A DNA stretch of 9,482 bases from an uncultured Myxococcales bacterium (lineage in GTDB: Bacteria > Myxococcota_A > UBA9042), in contig CAIXAA010000362.1 in assembly GCA_903917305.1 (NCBI GenBank), positions 1-9,482 on the forward strand. Direction: 5' to 3'. Shown here piece after piece: positions 1-6,900 of the stretch. The first letter of the stretch is position 1. Every line of letters starts with the position of its first letter. The notes beneath the pieces were generated by a model. It had not been told where the DNA came from, made no database searches, and saw nothing but the letters and a program-made list of their open reading frames with translations. Position numbers and translations under genes: made by a program.

Positions 1-357
1 CCGTACGCCGTCGCCCTGCGCGCCACCGGGACGCGCGAGAAGATCAAGATCGAGCTGGCGCTGGCCAATTTGTCCGGCCGCCAGGTCGTGAACCGCATCA
101 CCAAGGAGACCACTTGGATGCGGCGCGACAAGGACCTGGTCGACAAGATGGTCGACGAGCTGCTGCGTTCGCCGGACGTGCCGACCGAGGCGGGGCCGGC
201 GGTGCAGACCAAGTCGGTCTTCAAGACCTGGTGGTTCTGGACGCTGGTGGGCGCGGTCGTGGCGGGCTCGGCCACCGCCTACGTGCTTGCGAGCAAGACC
301 ACGCCGACGCCGCCCAAGTACTCCCCGGGACAGGGCGGTCTTCTCATCCAGTTCTGA
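1..357 (+). CDS. 3' end of a protein with one C-terminal membrane helix (PEGA/TolB-like style)
   Basis: The frame is open from the first base to a TGA at 355-357, giving the last 118 residues of a gene that begins outside the window. The visible part has a short beta/alpha stretch ending in LVDKMVDELL, then a Pro/Ala-rich linker. A single hydrophobic helix follows at about visible residues 77-97, beginning KTWWFWTLVG, and then a short TTPTPP-containing tail. An internal TTG at 70 could be read as a start but has no good ribosome site, and the frame continues upstream, so this is a truncated gene. The helix after a soluble domain, with an aromatic WWFW entry, resembles the C-termini of myxobacterial PEGA, TPR or TolB/CsgG-like envelope proteins; that is recall of style, not a domain match. 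The next gene starts 28 bases downstream, so the two probably share a transcript. The function is unknown. Confidence 0.75.
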   Translation, partial: PYAVALRATGTREKIKIELALANLSGRQVVNRITKETTWMRRDKDLVDKMVDELLRSPDVPTEAGPAVQTKSVFKTWWFWTLVGAVVAGSATAYVLASKTTPTPPKYSPGQGGLLIQF

Positions 358-385
358 ACGCCAACGCCACAGAAAGGAGCCTTCC

Positions 386-796
386 ATGGCACGCAGCAAC
401 GAAGACATCGAGCGCTACATCCTGAACAGCCGCATCGCGAGCGAGCAAGTCGGTCCCGACACCTGGGTCATCCGCGACCCGAGCTGGGGCGGCGCGCAGA
501 TCGTCGTGCACCACGCCGCGCCGCTGGTCATCTTCCGCGTCAAGCTGATGGAGATTCCGGACGATATCGCGCCGGCTGCGGAGGCGGGCCTGTACCGGCA
601 CCTGCTGCACCTGAACGGCACGGAGATGCTGCAGGGCGCCTACGCGCTCGAAGGCCACGCCGTCGTGGCGGTCGAGGTGATGCAGGACATCAACCTGGAC
701 GAGAACGAGTTCGTCGCCGCGCTCGATTCGCTGACGCTGGCGATCACCGATCACCGCAGCGAGATCCTGGCGCTGGTGCCGGGCGCGCAGGCGTAG
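386..796 (+). CDS. YbjN / CesT-like (type III chaperone fold) small protein
   Basis: The product is 136 residues. I chose the ATG at 386 because AGAAAGGAG (371-379) sits at ideal distance; a longer reading from 287 would overlap the previous gene and has no ribosome site. The pattern fits the YbjN/CesT fold. It starts with an N-terminal helix (residues 5-20, IERYILNSRI), followed by strands containing TWVIRD and IVVHH, and then FRVKLMEIP. A helix with LYRHLLHLNG (69-78) leads to strands GAYALEGHAVVAVEV (84-98), and the protein ends with a helix beginning DENEFVAALD (105-114). There is no signal peptide or membrane helix, so it should be cytoplasmic. YbjN-like proteins are implicated in stress responses and CesT-like ones act as chaperones. 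Placement directly before a PspA homologue suggests it is a PspA partner or effector, which is inferred from context. The precise biochemical role is unknown. Confidence 0.75.
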   Translation: MARSNEDIERYILNSRIASEQVGPDTWVIRDPSWGGAQIVVHHAAPLVIFRVKLMEIPDDIAPAAEAGLYRHLLHLNGTEMLQGAYALEGHAVVAVEVMQDINLDENEFVAALDSLTLAITDHRSEILALVPGAQA

Positions 797-813
797 GATC
801 TTCCCCCCCTCTT

Positions 814-836
814 GCGGCCGCACCGGACGCGGCCGC
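814..836 (+). repeat. GC hairpin between the ybjN-like gene and pspA
   Basis: Two copies of GCGGCCGC (814-821 and 829-836) flank the 7-base loop ACCGGAC. Each copy is itself palindromic, so the pair forms an 8-bp all-GC stem. No T-run follows, so it is not a standard intrinsic terminator. It lies 14 bases upstream of the pspA ribosome site and could protect mRNA ends or lower read-through between the two genes. Confidence 0.5.
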
Positions 837-859
837 GCACGCACACTTTGGAGTCGAAC

Positions 860-1630
860 ATGAGCATCTTCGATCGCATTGGCCTGCTGGTCCGCTCGAA
901 CCTGAACGCCGCCGTCTCGCAGGCTGAGGATCCGGAGAAGATCCTGAATCAATTGCTGATCGACATGCGCGACCAGTTCATCCAGGCCAAGCAGCAGGTC
1001 GCGGTGGCGATCGCCGACGAAAAGCGCTTGGAAGCCAAGATGATCGCCGCCAAGCAGGGCCAGGCGGAGTGGGAGCGCAAGGCGATGCTGGCCGTGCAGG
1101 CCGGCGATGACGGTCTGGCGACCCAGGCGCTGGCGCGCCAGCAGGAGCAGGCGGGCCTGGCTTCGCAGTGGGAGACGCAGTTCACGGCCCAGCACGCGGC
1201 GACCGAGCAGCTGCGCGCGGCGCTGCTGCAGCTCAACGACAAGATCGAAGAGGCCAAGCGCAAGAAGGACCTGCTGATTGCGCGGGCCAAGCGCGCCGAG
1301 GCGCAGAAGACGATCCAGAACACGATGTCGGGGCTGAACGACAACTCGGCGTTCGACACGTTCGGCCGCATGACGGACAAGGTCGACCAGATCGAGGCCG
1401 AAGCGTCGGCGTCGGCGGAGCTGGCCGCGGATGTGTCGGGCGCGACGCTGGAAGACAAGTTCAAGAAGCTCGAGCAGGGCCAGGGGCAGTCCGATGCGCT
1501 GCTGGCGCTCAAGCAGAAGATGGGCTTGCTGCCGACCGCGACGATGAAGCCGGCGCCGGCGCTGAGCGCGGACGAGTTTGCCGTGCCGGACATCGGCATC
1601 GATCTCGGGGACAAGCAGAAGGCGCACTGA
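860..1630 (+). CDS. pspA: PspA/IM30 (Vipp1) family membrane-stress protein
   Basis: The product is 256 residues, within the usual 220-260 range. The ATG at 860 is preceded by GGAG (850-853) with six bases between; a GTG-type start at 812 would add 16 residues of no family resemblance. The protein begins with the amphipathic helix MSIFDRIGLLVRSNLNAAVS (1-20), the membrane-binding helix of the family. The conserved AEDPEKIL block (22-29) and the DMRDQFIQAKQQVA helix (35-48) follow. A long Ala/Gln/Glu/Lys-rich coiled coil then runs to about residue 155, and FGRMTDKVDQIEAEA (168-182) matches the family's distal helix. The last about 35 residues are a Pro/Asp-rich tail that varies in the family. 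PspA proteins polymerise on damaged inner membranes as ESCRT-III-like assemblies and limit proton leakage. No PspF, PspB or PspC is visible and no sigma54 -24/-12 site was found upstream, so control is probably from a promoter before the window together with its YbjN-like neighbour. Confidence 0.93.
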   Translation: MSIFDRIGLLVRSNLNAAVSQAEDPEKILNQLLIDMRDQFIQAKQQVAVAIADEKRLEAKMIAAKQGQAEWERKAMLAVQAGDDGLATQALARQQEQAGLASQWETQFTAQHAATEQLRAALLQLNDKIEEAKRKKDLLIARAKRAEAQKTIQNTMSGLNDNSAFDTFGRMTDKVDQIEAEASASAELAADVSGATLEDKFKKLEQGQGQSDALLALKQKMGLLPTATMKPAPALSADEFAVPDIGIDLGDKQKAH

Positions 1631-1788
1631 TCGCCAGCCGCGCGGCCGCCATGGCTGGTGCGCGGATCGCTGCCGCGGCGGGAGGTCGCGCCCCTGCTGG
1701 CGCGCGGCGTGCGACGGCCAAGTTGCCGGTATCGCGCCGGGAGCCCGAGCGCGGCCTGACAATCGTCGCACCGGTGCCAACTGGACTG

Positions 1789-1817
1789 TTGGCGTGGCGG
1801 CCGGGGCAGCGCACAAT
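1789..1817 (+). promoter_or_regulatory. Possible sigma70-type promoter for the GGDEF-like gene
   Basis: TTGGCG (1789-1794) and CACAAT (1812-1817) each match four of six consensus bases and are separated by exactly 17 bases. Transcription would begin near 1824, leaving a leader of about 205 bases before the ATG at 2030. In such GC-rich DNA chance matches of this quality occur, so this is only a candidate. Confidence 0.3.
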
Positions 1818-1829
1818 GCAATCGAAGCC

Positions 1830-1841
1830 GGGCACGTGCCC
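1830..1841. repeat. 12-bp perfect palindrome, possible operator
   Basis: GGGCACGTGCCC is a perfect palindrome centred on CACGTG. It would lie at about +7 to +18 relative to the promoter-like pair at 1789-1817, a place where a dimeric repressor could block transcription. Only one copy was seen in the window. Confidence 0.3.
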
Positions 1842-2029
1842 CCGCGGCCCTGGTGCCGCGGCGAGGGCATGCGAGTCGCTTGATTCACAAGCCCTCCAAG
1901 GCTGCGGCTGCGGACTTGCGACGGCCGAAACTGCGTGAAGGCCGTTCACGCCGTGCGCGGCCGCTGGTGCCTGACAACATGCGAAGAGGCTGGGAGATCG
2001 CCGCGACCCCACGCTCTGAGGGAGGATCC

Positions 2030-3031
2030 ATGTCGATCGTCGATTTGCGTTCGCCGTCCAGTCGGCCCGACCACGCCGTGCTCGTCGACAGCGAGGCGCC
2101 GTGGATGCAAGCCCTGGACGCGGCCCTGGTGCGCGCCGGCATGTCCGTGCAGCGGGCGCCGGCGGCCCAATGTGCCTTTGCTGCCTTCGTCTCGGGCGCG
2201 GCGTCCGTCATCCTGGCGCCCGGCCTGGACACGACCACGGACGCGGTCTGGCTGTCGATCTGCGATCGCGCCTCCAAGGTCCTGCCCACGACCGTGATCC
2301 TGCTGCCGTTGGAGCGCGCCGCGGAGGAGCCGCAGTGGCTCGCTGCCGGCTTTGACGAAGTCGTGATCGGCGAGCCCGATGTCACCGCGCTGGCCGCCCG
2401 CATCCAGGCGCGCGCGCGCAGCCGTTCCGTCCGGCATTCGCTGGCTTCGATCGATGCGCTGACCGGCATGCCGACGCACCAGGTGTTCTTCTCGCGCCTG
2501 GACCCGACGATTCGCCTGTCGTCGCGCGCCGCCATGCCGATGGCGGTGGCGGTGGTCGACATGGATGGTTTTGTCGCCCTGGAGCGCGAGCGCGGCCGCA
2601 CCGTGGCGCGATCGCTGCTGGTCGACGTGGCGCATCACCTGCAGGCGGCGCTGCGGCGCTCCGACACGGTGGCGCGGCTGGGCGACGATCGCTTCGGACT
2701 GATCCTGAACCATATCACGGCATTCGAAGCGCGGCGCCTGATGTACAAGCTCTGGCGCAGCCTGACGCTCTCCGCCGAGACCGTGGAGCTGGTGGGCGAG
2801 ACCGCCGGCCGCGTGACCTTCACCGCGGGAGTCGCTGTTTTCCCAGGTGATTCCAGCGACAGCCACGAGTTGTACACCCGCGCCGAGATCGCCCTCGATG
2901 TCGCCCGCGCCAGCGGTCAGCGCCGAGTGCTCCTGTATTCGGAGACTTGCGGAGATTCGGGCCTCGACACGCACGGCACCGATCTGCGCTACCACCGCGT
3001 ACAAAGCGCCGGCCGCGAAGAGCCTGAGTAG
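2030..3031 (+). CDS. Receiver-like plus degenerate GGDEF domain protein, probably not a cyclase
   Basis: The product is 333 residues. The ATG at 2030 follows a strong GAGGGAGGA (2018-2026); an in-frame ATG at 1979 has no ribosome site. Residues 15-128 have the alternating strand/helix layout of a response-regulator receiver, but the position where the phosphorylated Asp should lie reads VILAPGLD (60-67), and the usual Lys near the C-terminal end (IGEPDVTALAARI, 113-125) is missing. Residues 139-303 are a GGDEF domain. DALTGMPTHQVFFSRL (142-157) matches its opening block, DMDGF (177-181) keeps a metal-type Asp, and TAGVAVFPGD (265-274) matches the late block. The signature reads R-L-G-D-D-R-F (216-222) instead of R-x-G-G-D/E-E-F, and the GD of the GDxxL helix is replaced by A-R. 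Diguanylate cyclase activity is therefore unlikely; a c-di-GMP- or GTP-binding or scaffold role is an inference. There is no membrane helix. It stands alone between two leaders, directly before the act operon. Confidence 0.85.
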   Translation: MSIVDLRSPSSRPDHAVLVDSEAPWMQALDAALVRAGMSVQRAPAAQCAFAAFVSGAASVILAPGLDTTTDAVWLSICDRASKVLPTTVILLPLERAAEEPQWLAAGFDEVVIGEPDVTALAARIQARARSRSVRHSLASIDALTGMPTHQVFFSRLDPTIRLSSRAAMPMAVAVVDMDGFVALERERGRTVARSLLVDVAHHLQAALRRSDTVARLGDDRFGLILNHITAFEARRLMYKLWRSLTLSAETVELVGETAGRVTFTAGVAVFPGDSSDSHELYTRAEIALDVARASGQRRVLLYSETCGDSGLDTHGTDLRYHRVQSAGREEPE

Positions 3032-3051
3032 AGCGACTTTCCCTTTGCGCC

Positions 3052-3098
3052 CTCAGCGGCAACTCAACAGCGTCAATCTCGCGCTGTGTAGCGCTGAG
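3052..3098 (+). terminator. Nested stem-loop after the GGDEF-like gene, possible terminator
   Basis: An outer 7-bp stem, CTCAGCG (3052-3058) with CGCTGAG (3092-3098), encloses an inner 6-bp stem, ACAGCG (3067-3072) with CGCTGT (3082-3087). It begins 20 bases after the stop codon. What follows is GAAAAATGTG rather than a T-run, so it is not a classical intrinsic terminator; it might stall Rho-dependent termination or stabilise the mRNA end. Confidence 0.35.
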
Positions 3099-3119
3099 AC
3101 GAAAAATGTGTCGCTGCAC

Positions 3120-3148
3120 TGGACTTTGCGGCGTAGTTCAGACATAAC
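3120..3148 (+). promoter_or_regulatory. Possible sigma70-type promoter of the act operon
   Basis: TGGACT (3120-3125) and CATAAC (3143-3148) each match four of six consensus bases, spaced by 17 bases, in the most AT-rich part of the intergenic region. A start near 3155 would leave a leader of about 180 bases. No better pair was found upstream of actA. Confidence 0.3.
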
Positions 3149-3336
3149 TCGACCTCGTTGACGCAAACGCGTAGGATGCGCGCCGTCCGGCTGGCCTTCG
3201 CGGCAGTGCTGGTGGGCTGCCAGGCCTGCCCGAGAAGGATGCCCCGCGTGTGTGTCAACAAGACATCTGCGTGTAGTTCTCGTTCATTGCGCGCTCTCCG
3301 CCGCCACCTGGCGCGCGCCCAGGGAAGGCCACGATC

Positions 3337-3909
3337 ATGAATCCGCAAATGGCTGTCGCCCGGCCCCTGCTGATGCTCGCGGTGTTGATCGCGGCGCTGA
3401 CGCTGAACGGTTGTGATTACACCGACTTCAATGCGCCGGGGGGCCAGAAGGGCTACCGTCCGCTGCAGCCGGTGTCCTACTCGCACAAGCTCCACGCTGG
3501 CGACTTGCAGATCGATTGCAAATACTGCCACTTCGGCGCGGAGAAGAGCCGCAAGGCCGGCATCCCGCCGCTCAGCGTTTGCATGAACTGCCACAAGACC
3601 GTGCGCACCGACTCGCCGCAGGTGCAGAAGCTGGCCGCCGCGTATGCCGCTGGACAGCCGATCGAGTGGATCCGTGTGCATAATCTTCCTGATTTCGTGG
3701 TGTTCGATCACAGCCGCCATGTCAACCGCGGCGTCGCGTGCCAGACCTGCCATGGCCCGATCCAGGAGATGACGGAAGTGCGGCAGTACAGCTCGCTGGC
3801 CATGGGCTGGTGCGTGAACTGCCACCGTCAGTACAACGCCAATCCGCCGGAATTGCTCCGCGACAAGCACATCCACGCCTCGACCGACTGCACGGGCTGC
3901 CACGAGTAG
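3337..3909 (+). CDS. actA: ActA, pentaheme cytochrome c of alternative complex III
   Basis: The product is 190 residues. The ATG at 3337 follows AGGGAAGG (3321-3328) by eight bases. Five CXXCH heme-binding motifs are present: CKYCH (61-65), CMNCH (82-86), CQTCH (135-139), CVNCH (159-163) and CTGCH (185-189), the number expected of ActA. Histidines in YSHKLH (48-53) and FDHSRH (123-128) are likely distal heme ligands, as in cytochrome c3/c7-type repeats. The N-terminus has a hydrophobic core (11-24) ending L-N-G-C26, a usable lipobox, so the protein could be exported by Sec and lipid-anchored at Cys26. An uncleaved membrane anchor is the alternative, since characterised ActA proteins can have an N-terminal helix. 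In ACIII, ActA sits on the periplasmic side and takes electrons from the Fe-S chain of ActB. actB starts 43 bases downstream, and the gene order is that of known act operons. Confidence 0.93.
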   Translation: MNPQMAVARPLLMLAVLIAALTLNGCDYTDFNAPGGQKGYRPLQPVSYSHKLHAGDLQIDCKYCHFGAEKSRKAGIPPLSVCMNCHKTVRTDSPQVQKLAAAYAAGQPIEWIRVHNLPDFVVFDHSRHVNRGVACQTCHGPIQEMTEVRQYSSLAMGWCVNCHRQYNANPPELLRDKHIHASTDCTGCHE

Positions 3910-3940
3910 CTCGGCCGTTCCCCGCGCTGCTCCAACGCAT

Positions 3941-3955
3941 GGGAGGTCTCCCTTG
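3941..3955 (+). promoter_or_regulatory. actB ribosome site folded against its TTG start
   Basis: GGGAGG (3941-3946) is a strong Shine-Dalgarno sequence six bases before the TTG at 3953. Bases 3941-3952 (GGGAGGTCTCCC) also form a small inverted repeat: a GGGA/TCCC stem with a GGTC loop, or a five-pair stem with two loop bases. The hairpin would cover the ribosome site, so this site both fixes the start and might restrain translation of actB. Confidence 0.55.
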
Positions 3956-6900
3956 GACCGCAATCGTCCCCTCGATCCAGAAGCCTTGGTTCCCGCCGCA
4001 CAGGCGCCCGTGCGCCGTTTTCAGCGCGTGGAGGAGCTGCTTGGCGCCGATCCCGGCATCGAAGCGGCGCGCGACTGGGAGATCGGCGCACCGCCCGTCG
4101 CCGGCGACGGCAGCGAGGTCGCCCGCCGCGACTTCTTGAAGGTCCTGGGCGGCACCTTCGCCGCGATCGGCGCCACCGCTTGCGGCCGGCTGCCGGTGCG
4201 CAAGGCCATGCCGTACGTGCACAAGCCCGAGGAGCTCACGCCCGGCAAGGCGGTCTGGTACGCGACGACGTGCCGCGCCTGCCCCGCCGGCTGCGGCGTG
4301 CTGGTCAAGAGCCGCGACGGCCGGCCAATCAAGGTCGAAGGCAATCCCGAACATCCGCTCAGCCTCGGCAGCGCCTGCGCCCGCGGCCAGGCCAGCGTCC
4401 TGGCCCTGTACGACGGCGACCGCATGCGCGGCCCGCTCAGCGCGGGCAAGCCGGCGACGTGGGACCAGCTCCAGGCCGACATCGACAAGGCCTTCGCAGG
4501 TTTGCGCAAGGATGGCGCCAAGCTCGCCCTGGTCACGCCCTCGATCTCCGGCCCCGCGACACGCGAAGTGGTCGCGCGCTTCCTCGCCCAATTCCCCGGC
4601 GCGCGCCACGTGATGTACGACGGCCACGGTGCCGGCGCCATCGCCGAAGCCCATGCCGCAAGCCACGGTATCGCCGCCGTTCCCAGCTACCGCTTCGACA
4701 AGGCCGAGGTCGTGCTCAGCTTTGACGCCGACTTCCTCGGCACGTGGCTGCAGCCGGTGACGTTCACGCGCCGCTGGGCTCCCGGTCGCAAGCCGGGCAA
4801 GAGCAAGGTCGCGATGTCGCGGCACATCCAGGTCGAGTCGCAGCTCTCGCTCACCGGCAGCAACGCCGATGAGCGCCTGCGCATCCTGCCGAGCGAGCAG
4901 CGCAGCCTGGTGCTGGCCCTGGCCGACCGCATCGCGCGCAAGACCGGTGCGGCGAGCGGCGCGCCGGCGCCAAAGACGCCGCATGACGCGCAGTTGGACG
5001 CGTGGACCGAGCTGCTGATCGGCAAGCGCGGGAAATCGCTGGTCCTGGCCGGTTCGCGCGATGCGGCGACGCAGGCGGCGGTGAACCTGATCAACGAGCT
5101 GCTCGGCAACTACGCGACCACCGTGGACCTCGCCGCGAAGCTGGGCGGCTACCAGGCGCAGCAGATGCCGCTGGGCGGGCTGGTGGCCGACCTCAAGTCC
5201 GGCGCGGTGGACAGCATCGTGCTGTGGGACGTCAACCCGGTCCACGACGCGCCCGACGCGGCGGAGTGGGCGGCGGGGCTGGCCAAGGCGAGCTTCTCGC
5301 TGGCGCTGACGACGCGCCTGGACGAGACCGCGCGCAAGTGCAAACTGGCCGCAGCGATTCATCATCCTCTGGAAGCCTGGGGCGACAGCGAGCCGGTTGC
5401 CGGCCTGGTGAACGTGCAGCAGCCGCTCATCCAGCCGCTGTTCGACACGCGCGCGGCGGAGGATCTGCTGCTGGCGTGGAGCGGCGACAAGTCCGGCATG
5501 CTGGCCTTCCAGCAGGCGTGGTGGCGCCGCGCCGTGCTGCCGCGCACCCAGGATGTGACGCAGGATGCGCAGACGTTCTGGGACACGGCCGTGCGCGACG
5601 GTTTCGTCGAGGTGCGGCGCGTGGGGACACGGCGCGCGGTCGGCGGTCCGGCGGAGGAGGCGTTGCCGCGCGCTCCGGCGCCGATGGTGCCGCTGCCGCC
5701 GCCGCCGGCCCCGCCGGCTCCGGTTCAGGCGCCGCTCGCGCCGCCCAGCCGGGTTCCGGCGTCGGTGCCGGTTCCGGGTCTGATTCCCGTCGACGGTCAG
5801 CTGCCGGTGACGGTGCCGACCGAGCATACCGCCACCGCGGCGGTCGCGTTGCCCGGCGAAGTCACGCCGGTCCTCGCGCCCATCGCCTGGCCTGCGCCGG
5901 AGCCGACGCGCTTCGACATCGGCGCCACGGCCAGGCTGATGGCCCAGCCCGCGCCGCCCGTGGGCCAGGGCAGCTACGAGCTCGTGCTCTACCAGAAGGT
6001 GGGGTTGGGCAACGGCGAGCACGCGAACAACCCGCTGCTGCAGGAACTGCCTGATCCGATTAGCAAAGCGACCTGGGGCAACTATGTCGCGATCTCGCCG
6101 GCCACGGCGCACAAGCTCGGCGTCGCGTCGAGCGATCTGGTCCAGGTCTCCGCAGGGAGCGTGTCGGTGACCCTGCCGGCGCTGCTGCAGCCCGGTCTGC
6201 ACGACGGCGCCGTGGCGCTGGCGCTCGGCTACGGGCGCGCCGCGGCGGGCCGCATCGGCGATGGCGTGGGCAAAAGCGCCTCTGGTTTCGCGGCGCTGCC
6301 CGGCATCGTCAAGGTCGAGGTCAAGAAGGTCGGCGGCCAGGAGCCGATCGCCTTCTCGCAGACGCACCACAGCTACGAGCACCGCGACTGCGTCAAGGAG
6401 ACCACGCTCGACGCCTGGCAGAAGGACCCGCACGCGGGAAATGCCAAGCTGGATCAGGTGTTGCACGATCCGAACCTGCCGGACGCGCGCAAGACGCGCA
6501 GCATCTGGTCGCGCCACCAATACCCCGGCTACAAGTGGGGAATGGCCATCGATCTCAACAGTTGCACGGGATGCGGCGCCTGCATCATCGCTTGCAACGT
6601 CGAGAACAACATCCCGGTGGTCGGCAAGCATGAGGTGCTGGTGCGGCGCGAGATGCACTGGCTGCGCATCGACCGCTACTTCTCGGAGCGCAAGGCGGTC
6701 AAGGGCTACGATTGGGACGCGACTGGGCCGGATCTGTTGGCGTTGGCGGACAATCCGGAGGTCGTGCACCAGCCGATGCTGTGCCAGCACTGCGACAACG
6801 CGTCGTGCGAGACGGTCTGCCCGGTGCTGGCAACGGTCCATACTTCCGAGGGCTTGAACGCCCAGGTCTACAACCGCTGCATCGGCACGCGCTACTGCGC

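Larger units (their letters stand above)
1631..2029. other. Gene-free leader between pspA and the GGDEF-like gene
   Basis: No convincing gene lies in these 399 bases; open frames on both strands are GC-driven and lack ribosome sites. A frame continuous with the downstream gene extends back to 1853 and contains an ATG at 1979, but neither has a good Shine-Dalgarno sequence. Just after the pspA stop there is a weak inverted repeat, CCAGCC (1634-1639) with GGCTGG (1653-1658), lacking a T-run. The region also holds a promoter-like pair (1789-1817), a 12-bp palindrome (1830-1841) and a small inverted repeat GCTTG/CAAGC (1878-1892). It probably contains the promoter and 5' leader of the following gene. 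Confidence 0.55.
3032..3336. other. Gene-free leader before the act operon
   Basis: This 305-base stretch between the GGDEF-like gene and actA is less GC-rich than its surroundings in its first half, as expected of a promoter region. It contains a nested inverted repeat (3052-3098), a promoter-like pair (3120-3148) and an isolated TTGACG (3158-3163) with no matching -10. A 54-codon frame from ATG 3176 ends in a TGA that overlaps the actA start; it has a lipobox-like segment but poor codon use in its second half and is not called as a gene. Confidence 0.55.

Noticed and set aside
1634..1658. CCAGCC/GGCTGG inverted repeat after the pspA stop as a terminator
   Set aside because: Only six pairs with a 13-base loop and no T-run; too weak to annotate as a terminator.
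344..1888. 514-codon open frame on the minus strand across the YbjN-like gene and pspA
   Set aside because: Antisense shadow of two well-supported + strand genes, with an Arg-rich, domain-free translation.
1168..1938. 256-codon + strand frame overlapping pspA and the following leader
   Set aside because: Out-of-frame reading of pspA with Gly/Ala/Arg-rich sequence; no family resemblance.
3158..3177. TTGACG (3158-3163) with TAGGAT (3172-3177) as the act promoter
   Set aside because: The spacer is only eight bases, far from the 16-18 needed; the pair at 3120-3148 is better spaced.
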